This document shows positions 10,838 to 19,141 of a stretch of DNA of 64,000 nucleotides, piece after piece (the stretch's first letter is position 1; every line of letters starts with the position of its first letter). The DNA comes from Betaproteobacteria bacterium (lineage in GTDB: Bacteria; Pseudomonadota; Gammaproteobacteria; Burkholderiales; Casimicrobiaceae): contig JADIZG010000002.1 of assembly GCA_016704895.1 (NCBI GenBank), forward strand, positions 62,001 through 126,000, given 5' to 3'. The position numbers and the translations under genes were made by a program. Below the pieces are notes generated by a model, which ran no database searches, had not been told where the DNA came from, and worked only from the letters and a program-made list of their open reading frames with translations.

Positions 10838-11470
10838 TTACGCCTGGGGACGCGGGTGGCCGGGCATGAGCGCGTACGGGTGCTTCCAGCGCGGCTCGGA
10901 CTTGAGCCGCGCGAGCCACGCGTCGATCGCCGGGAACGCGTTCCAGTCTACCCCGATCTCGTCGTCGAAGAACAGGTAGCCGCAGATCGACAGATCGGCG
11001 ATCGTGAGCCGGTCGCCGACGACGTAGCGGCGCCCGGCCAGGTGCGCGTCGAGCACCGTCCACGCGGCGCGGGCGCGCTTGCCGAACTCGGCCATCGCGC
11101 CGGGATCCGGATCCTTCGCGAGCGCGCGCATGAAGCGGTACGTCGCCGTGTAGCTGGTGAGCTTGTGGTTGTCCCACAGGAGCCAGCGCAGGATCTCGCG
11201 CCGCTCGTCGTCGTCGCGCGGGCCGTAGCGCCCGAGCGATCCCGCGAGATAGTCGAGGATCACGCCCGACTGCGCGAGCGTGCGCCCGCGGTGCTCGAGC
11301 ACCGGGACCTCGCCCATCGCGTTCAGCGCGCGGTAGGCGGGCGTCTTCGTCTCGCCGCCGAAAAAGTCGACGAAACGCGGCGTCCAGTCGGCGCCCGCGA
11401 GCTCGAGCGCCAGCGCCGGCTTGTAGGCGTTGCCGGACTGGGCGAAGCAGTGGAGCGTGTAATCGGCCAT
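10838..11470 (-). CDS. Glutathione S-transferase family protein
   Basis: The 210-residue protein has an N-terminal thioredoxin-like GST domain (LHCFAQSGNAYKPALALELAG, then MGEVPVLEHRGRTLAQSGVILDYL with the conserved cis-Pro and the Glu/Gln-Ser glutathione-binding pair) and an all-helical C-terminal domain containing VGDRLTIADLSICGYLFF. Length and motifs are normal for bacterial GSTs. Its place between the VOC protein and MCC beta, and near two DsbA-like isomerases, suggests a glutathione-dependent side function such as detoxifying reactive acyl-CoAs; that is inference. The frame of this gene is continuous with the tail of the upstream frame-broken region, so an automatic caller may fuse them wrongly. 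Confidence 0.9.
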   Translation of the reverse strand: MADYTLHCFAQSGNAYKPALALELAGADWTPRFVDFFGGETKTPAYRALNAMGEVPVLEHRGRTLAQSGVILDYLAGSLGRYGPRDDDERREILRWLLWDNHKLTSYTATYRFMRALAKDPDPGAMAEFGKRARAAWTVLDAHLAGRRYVVGDRLTIADLSICGYLFFDDEIGVDWNAFPAIDAWLARLKSEPRWKHPYALMPGHPRPQA

Positions 11471-11481
11471 CGTGCGGGCCT

Positions 11482-11863
11482 TCAGCGCGCTTGCCGGGCG
11501 AGCCGCGTCCACAGCTCGACCAGGTTGCCCGCGGGGTCGCGCAGGTGCGCCACGCGCTGGAGCCATGTCGGCTCGTCGTGCGGCTCGCGGACCAGCACGG
11601 CACCGCGCGCCCGCACCCGCGCTGCCGCCGCGTCGACGTCGTCGACCTGGAGGCAGGCGACGACCGCGTCGCCGGCGCGCGGCGGCGAGCGCCCGACGAC
11701 CGCGCCCATCGTCGCCTCGCCGACCAGCGCGAGGCGCGCGCCCGCCGTGTCGAACTCGGCGTAGATGCCCGGGCACGTCGATGGCGAGCCTCAGTCCGAG
11801 CACGTCGCGATAGAACGCGATGCACGCGGGCAGGTCCGCGACCACGAGGCGCAGGTGCGACAC
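11482..11863 (-). pseudogene. VOC/glyoxalase-fold protein, one-base frame break near 11769
   Basis: The first 30 codons (from GTG 11863) read SHLRLVVADLPACIAFYRDV LGL, a normal VOC opening. At the string CCCGGGC (about 11768-11774) one extra base shifts the frame. Reading past it gives GIYAEFDTAGARLALVG, then VVACLQVDDVDAAAARV and HLRDPAGNLVELW, ending at 11482. With one G removed the product is 126 residues, the usual size of a one-module glyoxalase/bleomycin-resistance protein. The N-terminal part is in frame with the upstream isomerase with no stop between, so it may be a fusion or a gene whose boundary was lost. The break looks like a homopolymer error. Confidence 0.65.
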
Positions 11864-12487
11864 CGCGCGCACGCGCCCTTCCTTCGGCGCGGCGGAGGCC
11901 AGGAACCAGTCGATCTGGTCGAAGCGATCGAGCCCCCAGAACGGCTCGCCGTCGACGATCACGAACGGCGAGCCGAACACGCCGCGCGCGAGTCCGGCCT
12001 CGACCTCGCGCTTCAGCGCGTCCTTCCACGCCGGATCGTCCACCGAGGCACGCGCGGCGGCCCGGTCGACGCCCGCCTCGCCCGCCACCGCCGCCGCGAC
12101 GTCCGCGCTCGAGATGTCCCGGTCGTCGACCCAGTAGGCGCGGAACAGCGCCTTCGCGACGCGCGCCGCCGAGTCGGGATCGTGCGACTTCGCCCACAGC
12201 AGGATGCGCGAGGCCGCCTGCGTCGCGATCGGGAATCGCGACGGCAGGCGGAAGTCCTCGACCCCGTGGAAGCGGGCGCTCCGCGCGAAGTCGCGCTTCG
12301 AGTACTCGCCCTTCAGCGGGATCTCGGTGAGCGGTGCGGTCCCGGCGACCTTGAACACGACGCCGAGCAGGATGGGCCGCCAGTCCACCGTCCTGCCGTG
12401 GCGCGCCGCCAGCGCCTCGATGCGCTGCGCGGCGAGGTAGCCGTACGGCGAGCTGAAGTCGAACCAGAACTCGATCGGTGCAGTCAC
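11864..12487 (-). CDS. DsbA-family 2-hydroxychromene-2-carboxylate isomerase-like protein (second copy)
   Basis: From the GTG at 12487 the protein starts APIEFWFDFSSPYGYLAAQR, the HCCA isomerase/kappa GST signature, and it ends the fold with RGVFGSPFVIVDGEPFWGLDRFDQIDWFL, about 200 residues as expected. A purine-rich GAAGGGAC lies upstream of the start. No in-frame stop follows the domain; the reading frame enters the VOC module at 11863. Either the two are fused or a stop was lost. The paralogue at 1735-2421 is more diverged than a recent duplicate would be. The role in the operon is unknown; glutathione-dependent isomerisation or detoxification is the best guess. Confidence 0.75.
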
Positions 12488-12541
12488 GTCACGTCCCTTC
12501 GCGAACACGGCGACCGAAGCCCCTCGCACGCGCCGGCGGGC

Positions 12542-13669
12542 TCACAATGCGCGGCCGATGACCAGCCGCTGGATGTCGCTCGTCCCCTCGTAGATCTGGC
12601 AGACGCGCACGTCGCGGTAGATGCGCTCGACCGGGAAGTCGGAGACGTAGCCGTATCCGCCGTGCACCTGGATCGCGGCCGAGCAGACGCGCTCGGCCAT
12701 CTCGGTCGCGTAGAGCTTCGCCATCGACGCCTCCTTGAGGCAGGGCTCGCCCGCGTCGCGCATCGCCGCCGCGTGCCACACGAGCTGGCGCGCCGCCTCG
12801 ATCTCGACCGCCATGTCCGCGAGCCGGAAGTTCACTGCCTGGTGCTCGACGATCGGCTTGCCGAACGCGACGCGCTCCCGCGCGTAGGCCAGCGCCGCGT
12901 CGAACGCAGCGCGCGCCATGCCTACCGCCTGCGACGCGATGCCGATGCGCCCGGCCTCGAGGTTCGCGAGCGCGATCCGGTAGCCCTGGCCCTCGTCGCC
13001 CAGCCGGTTCTCCGCCGGCACGCGGCAGTTCTCGAACAGGATCTGCGCGGTGTCCGAGGCGCGCTGTCCCATCTTGTCCTCGACGCGTGCGACGACGTAC
13101 CCGGGCGTCTTCGTGTCGACGACGAATGCCGAGATGCCCCTCTTGCCGGCGGCGCGGTCGGTCACCGCGAACACGATCGCCACGTCCGCGTGCTTGCCGG
13201 TCGTGATGAACTGCTTGACGCCGTTCAGCACGTAGCCGTCGCCGTCGCGCCGCGCCCGCGTCGTGATCGCGCCCGCGTCCGATCCGACGTGCGGCTCGGT
13301 CAGGCAGAAGCAGCCGAGCTTCTCGCCGCGCGCGAGCGGAACGAGATGGCGCGTTCGCTGCGCATCGGTGCCGAACGCGGCGATCGGGCCGCACACGACC
13401 GAGTTCTGCACGCTCACGATCGTGGACGTCGCGCCGTCGCCGGCCGCGATCTCCTCGAGCGTCAGCGCGAGCGAGACGTAGTCGAGGCCCGACCCGCCCC
13501 AGCGCTCGGGCACGACGACGCCCATCGCGCCGAGTTCCCCGAGCGCGCGCAACTCCTCGCGCGGAAAATGGTGGTCGCGGTCCCAGCGGGCGGCGTTCGG
13601 CGCGAGCCGCTCCTGCGCGAACGCGCGCATCGTGTCGCGGACGAGCTTCTGTTCGTCGTTCAGCAGCAT
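12542..13669 (-). CDS. Short-chain-type acyl-CoA dehydrogenase
   Basis: A complete 375-residue FAD enzyme. It has CLTEPHVGSDAGAITT, the FAD-binding loop, FITTGKHADVAIVF, and the C-terminal QIYEGTSDIQRLVIGR in which Glu before GTS is the catalytic base of short/medium-chain dehydrogenases. That differs from the isovaleryl-CoA dehydrogenase in this operon, whose base is placed elsewhere. Likely substrates are butyryl- or 2-methylbutyryl-CoA, making it useful for isoleucine or short fatty acid breakdown. It lies 54 bases upstream of the isomerase gene and 33 bases downstream of the exporter. Confidence 0.93.
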   Translation of the reverse strand: MLLNDEQKLVRDTMRAFAQERLAPNAARWDRDHHFPREELRALGELGAMGVVVPERWGGSGLDYVSLALTLEEIAAGDGATSTIVSVQNSVVCGPIAAFGTDAQRTRHLVPLARGEKLGCFCLTEPHVGSDAGAITTRARRDGDGYVLNGVKQFITTGKHADVAIVFAVTDRAAGKRGISAFVVDTKTPGYVVARVEDKMGQRASDTAQILFENCRVPAENRLGDEGQGYRIALANLEAGRIGIASQAVGMARAAFDAALAYARERVAFGKPIVEHQAVNFRLADMAVEIEAARQLVWHAAAMRDAGEPCLKEASMAKLYATEMAERVCSAAIQVHGGYGYVSDFPVERIYRDVRVCQIYEGTSDIQRLVIGRAL

Positions 13670-13702
13670 GCTGTCACCTCGCCGGGCCAGGCACGCGCCC
13701 CG

Positions 13703-14332
13703 TCATCGCCGGCTCTCGAGCACCAGCCGCACGGCCAGCGCGCCGAACACGCCGGCGAGCAGCCGCTTCGACCAGACCGCCCAGCGCGATGCCCCCGCAA
13801 AGCGGCGCTTCAGGTCGGCCGCCGCCAGCACGCACAGCGTGTCGCAACCCGCGACGATGACGATCTGCGTCGCCCCGAGCACCAGCGATTGGGCGAGCAC
13901 GCTGCCGCGCGACGGGTCGACGAACTGCGGGAACAGCGCGAGCTGGAACAGGGCGACCTTCGGGTTCAGGACACTCGTCAGCACCCCCGCCCGGTACAGC
14001 GTCCCCGCCGACGCGGGGGCCGGCGCGCTTCCGCCGGCCAGCGGCTTCGCGTCGCGCCACGTCGTCCACGCGAGCCACGCGAGGTACGCGGCGCCCGCAT
14101 AGCGGACCGCATCGTAGGCGACGGGGATGGCCGCGAGCAGCGCGGACAGCCCGAGCGCCGCCGCGAGGACGTGGCCCACGAATCCGGTCGTCGTGCCGGC
14201 CAGCGAGACGAGGCCCGCGCGGCGACCCTGCGCGACCGTGCGCGCGACGAGGTAGACGAGGTTGGGCCCCGGCGTGATCGCGAGCGCGACGCACGCCGCG
14301 GCGAACAGGAGCCAGGTGTCCAATGCGATCAT
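13703..14332 (-). CDS. LysE/RhtB family amino acid exporter
   Basis: The 209-residue protein has about six membrane segments and the family signature ITPGPNLVYLVARTVAQGRRAGL near residues 20-43, followed by the Gly-rich second helix. LysE/RhtB proteins export amino acids or their analogues with the proton gradient. Lying inside a leucine-catabolism operon, it could vent excess leucine or a branched-chain intermediate, but substrate cannot be read from sequence. Spacing to the neighbours is 33 and 40 bases, consistent with a shared transcript. Confidence 0.9.
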   Translation of the reverse strand: MIALDTWLLFAAACVALAITPGPNLVYLVARTVAQGRRAGLVSLAGTTTGFVGHVLAAALGLSALLAAIPVAYDAVRYAGAAYLAWLAWTTWRDAKPLAGGSAPAPASAGTLYRAGVLTSVLNPKVALFQLALFPQFVDPSRGSVLAQSLVLGATQIVIVAGCDTLCVLAAADLKRRFAGASRWAVWSKRLLAGVFGALAVRLVLESRR

Positions 14333-14372
14333 CGTTCCCTCCTTCGGCCTCGCTCGCGGCCCGCCCGACGGG

Positions 14373-15557
14373 TCAGACGAGCTCGATCGCGAGCGCCGTC
14401 GCCTCGCCCCCGCCGATGCACAGCGATGCGACGCCGCGGCGCCTGCCGTGCTTGCGCAGCGCGCCGAGGAGCGTGACGACGATGCGCGCGCCCGATGCGC
14501 CGATCGGATGGCCGAGCGCGCACGCGCCTCCGTGGACGTTCATGCGCTCGTGCTCGATCGCGTGCTCGCGCATCGCCGCCATCGTCACGACCGCGAACGC
14601 CTCGTTGACCTCGTAGAGGTCGACGCTCTTCGAGGTCCAGCCGGACTTCGCGTGCACCTTCGCGATCGCACCGACGGGCGCGGTCGGGAAGTCGCCCGGC
14701 GCCGCCGCGTGCACCGCGTGCGCGACGATCACCGCCAGCGGTGTCAGCCCGCGCTGCTCGGCGGTCGAGCGGCGCATCAGCACCAGCGCCGCCGCGCCGT
14801 CCGAGATCGAGCTCGAGTTGGCGGCGGTCACCGTGCCGTCCTTGCGGAACGCGGGCCTGAGCGTCGGGATCTTGTCCGGCGTCGCCTTCGCGGGCTGCTC
14901 GTCCCTGTCGATCACGACTTCGCCCTTGCGGCCCGCGACCGTCACCGGGGCGATCTCCCAGCCGAACGTGCCGTCGTTGTTCGCCGCGAGCGCCCGCGAC
15001 AGCGACGCCAGCGCGAAGCGGTCCTGCTCCTCGCGCGTGAACGCGAACTTCGTCGCGCAATCCTCGGCGTACGTGCCCATCAGGCGCCCCTTGTCGTACG
15101 CGTCCTCGAGGCCGTCGAGGAACATGTGGTCGGCGACGGTCTGGTGGCCCATCCGGTAGCCCGCGCGCGCCTTCGGCAACAGGTAGGGCGCGTTGGTCAT
15201 CGACTCCATGCCGCCGGCGACGATCACGTCGTGGGATCCCGTCGCGAGCATGTCGTGCGCGAGGATCGCGGCCTCCATGGCCGAGCCGCACATCTTGTTG
15301 ATCGTCGTGCAGGGGACCGACTGCGGGAGCCCGGCCTTGAGCGCCGCCTGGCGCGCGGGCGCCTGCCCCTGCCCCGCCGGCAGAACGCAGCCCATGATCG
15401 CCTTGTCGACGGCGCCCGGATCGAGGCCCGCGCGCTCGACCGCCGCGCGGATCGCCACCGCGCCGAGGTCGCTCGCGGCGAGCGACGCGAAGTCGCCCTG
15501 GAAGCCGCCCATCGGCGTGCGCGCCGCTCCGACGATTACGATTGGATCATTGAGCAT
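14373..15557 (-). CDS. Acetyl-CoA C-acetyltransferase (thiolase)
   Basis: A 394-residue thiolase with all catalytic elements: TTINKMCGSAMEA with the acyl-accepting Cys, VNEAFAVV, the active-site His in NVHGGACALGHPIGASGAR and the second Cys in CIGGGEATAL. It interconverts two acetyl-CoA and acetoacetyl-CoA. Here it could split acetoacetyl-CoA made from the acetoacetate released by HMG-CoA lyase. In reverse it could feed PHB synthesis (phaC is nearby). I chose the ATG at 15557 (MLNDPIVIVGAARTP) as the fold starts there; upstream codons are unlike the family. Confidence 0.95.
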   Translation of the reverse strand: MLNDPIVIVGAARTPMGGFQGDFASLAASDLGAVAIRAAVERAGLDPGAVDKAIMGCVLPAGQGQAPARQAALKAGLPQSVPCTTINKMCGSAMEAAILAHDMLATGSHDVIVAGGMESMTNAPYLLPKARAGYRMGHQTVADHMFLDGLEDAYDKGRLMGTYAEDCATKFAFTREEQDRFALASLSRALAANNDGTFGWEIAPVTVAGRKGEVVIDRDEQPAKATPDKIPTLRPAFRKDGTVTAANSSSISDGAAALVLMRRSTAEQRGLTPLAVIVAHAVHAAAPGDFPTAPVGAIAKVHAKSGWTSKSVDLYEVNEAFAVVTMAAMREHAIEHERMNVHGGACALGHPIGASGARIVVTLLGALRKHGRRRGVASLCIGGGEATALAIELV

Positions 15558-15606
15558 AGGATGGCTCTCGGATGAACAACAGGCAATCGATACGGGACGC
15601 CGGCGC

Positions 15607-16788
15607 CTACTTGGTCTCGTTGAACAATTCGCGGCCAATCAGCATCCGGCGGATCTCGGACGTGCCCGCGCCGATCTCGTAGAGCTTCGCGTCGCGCCAC
15701 AGCCGCCCGGCCGGGTACTCGTTGACGTAGCCGTTGCCGCCGAGGCACTGGATCGCCTCGCCCGCCATCCACGTCGCCTTCTCGGCCGCGTAGAGGATCG
15801 CGCCGGCCGCGTCCTTGCGCGCGCCGGTGCCGGCGAGGCCGCGGTCGAGCGCCTGCGCGACCGCGTAGACGTAGGCGCGCGACGCCTGCATCGTCGTGTA
15901 CATGTCGGCGAGCTTGCCCTGCATCAGCTGGAACTCGCCGATCGGCTGGCCGAACTGCTGCCGCTCGTGCACGTACGGGACGACGACGTCCATGCACGCC
16001 TGCATGATGCCCAGCGGTCCGCCCGCGAGGACCGCCCGCTCGTAGTCGAGCCCGCTCATCAGGATGTTGACGCCTCGGCCGGGCTGGCCGAGCACGTTCG
16101 CGTCGGGAACGTAGCAGTCGTCGAACACGAGCTCGCAGGTGTTGCTGCCGCGCATGCCGAGCTTGTCGAGCTTCTGCGCGGTCGAGAACCCCTTCATGCC
16201 CTTCTCGATCAGGAACGCCGTGATGCCGCGCGCGCCCGCGTCCGGGTCGCTCTTCGCGTAGACGACGAGCGTGTCCGCGTCGGGGCCGTTCGTGATCCAC
16301 ATCTTGTTGCCGTCGAGCGTCCAGCCGCCGGGACAGCGCGTCGCGCGCGTGCGCATCGACACGACGTCGGAGCCCGAGCCCGGCTCGCTCATCGCGAGCG
16401 CGCCCACGTGCTCGCCCGAGACGAGCTTCGGCAGGTACCGGTGCTTCTGCTCGTCGCTGCCGTTGCGCCGGATCTGGTTGACGCACAGGTTCGAGTGCGC
16501 GCCGTACGAGAGGCCGACGGACGCCGAGGCGCGCGAGATCTCCTCCATCGCGATCACGTGCGCGAGGTAGCCCATCGCCGTGCCGCCGAAGTGCTCGTCG
16601 ACGGTGATGCCGAGGAGTCCCAGGTCGCCCATCTTGCGCCAGAGGTCCATCGGGAACGCGTTGTCGCGGTCGATCGAGGCGGCGCGCGGCGCGATCTCGT
16701 CGGCGGCGAACTGCCGCACGGTCTCGCGCAGCATGTCGATCGTCTCGCCGTGGTCGAAATCGAACGATGGCAGGGTCGTCATCGGCAT
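15607..16788 (-). CDS. liuA: Isovaleryl-CoA dehydrogenase
   Basis: This 393-residue acyl-CoA dehydrogenase oxidises isovaleryl-CoA to 3-methylcrotonyl-CoA. Segments GLLGITVDEHFGGTAMGYL, GLSYGAHSNLCVNQI, AMSEPGSGSDVVSM and the central GLDYERAVLAGGPLGIMQAC are typical of IVD. Its catalytic Glu sits in DYERA rather than at the C-terminal loop, where the sequence instead is EIGAGTSEIRRMLIGRE. Two ATGs (16788 and 16782) are possible. It follows the thioesterase gene by 22 bases and is the first catabolic dehydrogenase of the operon behind the LiuR palindrome. Confidence 0.96.
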   Translation of the reverse strand: MPMTTLPSFDFDHGETIDMLRETVRQFAADEIAPRAASIDRDNAFPMDLWRKMGDLGLLGITVDEHFGGTAMGYLAHVIAMEEISRASASVGLSYGAHSNLCVNQIRRNGSDEQKHRYLPKLVSGEHVGALAMSEPGSGSDVVSMRTRATRCPGGWTLDGNKMWITNGPDADTLVVYAKSDPDAGARGITAFLIEKGMKGFSTAQKLDKLGMRGSNTCELVFDDCYVPDANVLGQPGRGVNILMSGLDYERAVLAGGPLGIMQACMDVVVPYVHERQQFGQPIGEFQLMQGKLADMYTTMQASRAYVYAVAQALDRGLAGTGARKDAAGAILYAAEKATWMAGEAIQCLGGNGYVNEYPAGRLWRDAKLYEIGAGTSEIRRMLIGRELFNETK

Positions 16789-16810
16789 CTCCGTGGCTCG
16801 CGCGACGCGC

Positions 16811-17266
16811 TCACGCGTCGTCCTTGCCGTGCATCACCATGAGGGTCTGCTGCATGATCGCCACGAGCGTGCGCTTGCCGCCATGCTCGGCGTGGACCTC
16901 GCCGCGCGTGATGCACAGCGTACGCCCGGGCTTGACGACGAAGCCCTCGGCGACGAGGCGATCGCCGGCCGCGGGCGCGAGCAGGTTGACCTTGAACTCC
17001 ACGGTCAGGACCGACGAGCCGGCCGGGAAGAGCGTGTAGCCGGCGTATCCGCCGGCGGTGTCGACGATCGCCGAGACGACGCCCGCGTGCACGTAGCCGT
17101 GCTGCTGGGCGACCTCGGGACGCGGAACCAGCGCGATCGCGCAGTAGCCGGGCTCGACCGCCTCGAGCGTCGCGCCGATCGTCGCCATCGCGCCCTGGCG
17201 CGCGAAGCTCGCGCGGATGCGCGCGGCGCCATCCGGCGTGCCGAAATGCCTGGTCGGGTGGGTCAT
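16811..17266 (-). CDS. PaaI-type hotdog thioesterase
   Basis: The 151-residue protein has a single hotdog domain with HGYVHAGVVSAIVDTAGGYAGY, in which the Asp of the helix is the usual catalytic residue, then VEFKVNLLAPAAGDRLVAEG. The family hydrolyses acyl-CoAs. As first structural gene after the LiuR palindrome it may release CoA from stalled branched intermediates. The ATG at 17266 lies about 60 bases downstream of the palindrome, which fits a promoter there. The final residues (GKDDA) are polar as is common in the family. Confidence 0.88.
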   Translation of the reverse strand: MTHPTRHFGTPDGAARIRASFARQGAMATIGATLEAVEPGYCAIALVPRPEVAQQHGYVHAGVVSAIVDTAGGYAGYTLFPAGSSVLTVEFKVNLLAPAAGDRLVAEGFVVKPGRTLCITRGEVHAEHGGKRTLVAIMQQTLMVMHGKDDA

Positions 17267-17324
17267 CGGGGCGATCCTGAAGGTCGGGGGCGCCGGGGCG
17301 GGCAGGGGGCACCGATCATCCATT

Positions 17325-17340
17325 ACGTTTACGTAAACGT
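17325..17340. promoter_or_regulatory. Perfect 16-bp palindrome, candidate LiuR operator and promoter
   Basis: ACGTTTACGTAAACGT is its own reverse complement. It lies between liuR and the thioesterase gene, 31 bases after the liuR stop. On the minus strand TTGACG (17345-17340) overlaps its first bases and a GATGAT box follows 17 bases later, so the palindrome fills the spacer of a possible promoter, the usual operator position for MerR-family regulators. An AT-rich palindrome is conspicuous in this GC-rich DNA. Confidence 0.75.
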
Positions 17341-17370
17341 CAACTCGTCGGGCGCGGGAACGGCCCGGCG

Positions 17371-17859
17371 TCAGCCGTCGCTTCCCCGGACCGGGGTCGC
17401 CGCGACCCGGCCGCGCGGCGCCGCGGGACGCGCCGGTCCGGCTTCCTTGAGCCGCCTGCGGCAATCGCGCTCGATCGCGCCGATTTCGTCGAGCAGCGCG
17501 TCGATGTCGCCGCGCTGGACCTCGAGCTGCCGCCGGCGATGGTCGAGTGCCTCGATGAAGCGCGCGAGCTGGCGCTGGTCGCCCTCGCGCGAGTCGTAGA
17601 GGTCGAGGATCTCGCGGATCTCGGCGAGCGCGAGGCCCAGCCGCTTGCCGCGCAGGATCAGCTTGACGCGCGTGCGCTCGCGCTCGCCGTAGATGCGCGA
17701 CTGGCCGGACCGCCTCGGCGCGAGCAGCCCCTCGTCCTCGTAGAACCGGATCGCGCGCGTCGTCAGCGCGAACTCGGCGGCGAGCTGCGAGATCGTGTAG
17801 TGGACGTCGCGAGCCTGAGCGCCGGGCTCGGGCGTCGACGTGCGGCGGGATCCGGTCAT
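17371..17859 (-). CDS. liuR: MerR-family regulator of leucine/isovalerate catabolism
   Basis: The 162-residue protein has an N-terminal winged-helix domain (YTISQLAAEFALTTRAIRFYEDEGLLAPRR, about residues 20-50) with the family RFYEDEGLL signature, then a long coiled-coil with VKLILRGKRLGLALAEIREIL and a basic tail. It lacks the Cys clusters of metal-sensing MerR proteins, as LiuR proteins do. Known LiuR regulators control leucine degradation genes, and this gene heads the cluster. An alternative ATG at 17904 would add 15 residues. A good promoter (TTGTGC, 16 bases, TATGAT) sits at 17935-17962. Confidence 0.88.
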   Translation of the reverse strand: MTGSRRTSTPEPGAQARDVHYTISQLAAEFALTTRAIRFYEDEGLLAPRRSGQSRIYGERERTRVKLILRGKRLGLALAEIREILDLYDSREGDQRQLARFIEALDHRRRQLEVQRGDIDALLDEIGAIERDCRRRLKEAGPARPAAPRGRVAATPVRGSDG

Positions 17860-17934
17860 CGGGCTTGGCGCGCGGGTGTCGCGCAGGTCGGGCCACGATA
17901 CCATAGCGAATTGACGCCCCCGGCAGGATGGGCG

Positions 17935-17962
17935 ATCATAGCGGTTTTGCTGCACCGCACAA
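17935..17962 (-). promoter_or_regulatory. Likely liuR promoter
   Basis: On the minus strand TTGTGC (17962-17957) and TATGAT (17940-17935) are separated by 16 bases, giving a sigma-70-like promoter 76 bases upstream of the liuR ATG. The -35 box overlaps a TGC-N3-GCA element (17951-17959) that also faces the divergent phaC-side genes. Binding there could affect both directions. Inferred from sequence only. Confidence 0.55.
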
Positions 17963-18051
17963 TAATGCTCCGCCCGACGCGAGGCGACGCGCGGGGAGGA
18001 CAGGCTGCCGGTCCGCCCGCTTTTCGTCCGCCGACGCGCACGCACCGACCC

Positions 18052-19098
18052 GTGAACGCACCGCCGCCGAGCCTGCTCCAGTACCCGTATGCCGAGCCGC
18101 CGCCCCCCGGCGAGGCGGTCGAGGTCGCGCCCGGCCTCCTGTGGATCCGGATGCCGCTGCCGTTCGCGCTCGACCACATCAACCTGTGGCTCGCCCGCGA
18201 GCCCGACGGCCGCTGGACCGCCGTCGACAGCGGCTACGGCAACGACACAACGCGCGGTCTCTGGGAAGGCCATTTCGCGGCGACGCTCGAGCGCGCCCCG
18301 ATCGCGCACGTCGTCGCGACGCACTACCACCCCGACCACCTTGGCAACACTGCGTGGCTCGCGAAGCGCTTCGACGCGCCGGTCAGCATGACGCAGGCCG
18401 AGTTCCTGACCGCGCACGCGCTCCTCGATCAGCGCGCGACGCACGCGCTCCCCGACACCTGCGCGCTGTTCATGAAGCACGGCCTCGAGCGCGACCAGGT
18501 CGAGGCCCTCGCCGCACGAGGCAACGCCTACGCGCGGGGCGTGCCCGAGGCGCCGCGCACGATCGAGCGGATGATCGCCGGCGACACCGTGCGCTTCGGC
18601 GGCCAGGACTGGACGGTGATCCCGGGGTACGGGCACTCGCCCGAGCACGCTTCGCTGCATTCGCCGTCCTCGGGCATCCTGATTTCGGGCGACATGCTGC
18701 TGCCGCGCATCAGCACGAACGTGTCCGTGTGGCCGGTCGAGCCGGAGGGCGATCCGGTGGGCCGCTTCCTCGGCTCGCTCGCCTCGTTCGAGCGCCTGCC
18801 CGGCGACACGCTCGTGCTTCCGTCGCACGGGATGCCGTTCCGAGGCATCGCCGCGCGCGTCGCCGAGCTGCGGGCGCACCACGACGCGAGGCTGTCGGAG
18901 CTCGAGGAAGCGCTGGCCGACGCGCACGCCCCCCGTTCAGCCGGCGACCTGGTCCCGGTGCTGTTCCGGCGCCCGCTCGACCTGCAGCAGCGATTCTTCG
19001 CGACCGGCGAGGCGATCGCGCACCTGAACCACCTGTGGCGCACCGGCCGCGCGACGCGCATCGTCGAACCCGACGGCGCCCTGCGCTTCGCCGCCTGA
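18052..19098 (+). CDS. MBL-fold metallo-hydrolase
   Basis: The 348-residue protein has the metallo-beta-lactamase metal motif THYHPDHLG (His-x-His-x-Asp-His), a later HSPEHASLH with a ligand His, SGDMLLP with the bridging Asp and PSHGMPF. It resembles glyoxalase II-like hydrolases with a C-terminal extension of about 80 residues. The GTG at 18052 was chosen; an in-frame ATG at 17965 lies within the promoter region. It is 43 bases upstream of phaC and divergent from liuR. A CoA- or hydroxyacyl-thioester substrate would fit the setting but is not shown. Confidence 0.88.
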   Translation: MNAPPPSLLQYPYAEPPPPGEAVEVAPGLLWIRMPLPFALDHINLWLAREPDGRWTAVDSGYGNDTTRGLWEGHFAATLERAPIAHVVATHYHPDHLGNTAWLAKRFDAPVSMTQAEFLTAHALLDQRATHALPDTCALFMKHGLERDQVEALAARGNAYARGVPEAPRTIERMIAGDTVRFGGQDWTVIPGYGHSPEHASLHSPSSGILISGDMLLPRISTNVSVWPVEPEGDPVGRFLGSLASFERLPGDTLVLPSHGMPFRGIAARVAELRAHHDARLSELEEALADAHAPRSAGDLVPVLFRRPLDLQQRFFATGEAIAHLNHLWRTGRATRIVEPDGALRFAA

Positions 19099-19141
19099 TA
19101 CCGTCCCTCCCGTCTCTCCACGCCCGCCCCGGATCCCCGCC

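Noticed and set aside
10838..12529. A single 563-codon protein combining isomerase, Arg/Gly-rich middle and GST
   Set aside because: The Arg-rich middle is out-of-frame VOC sequence produced by the one-base shift near 11769; GST starts at its own ATG 11470.
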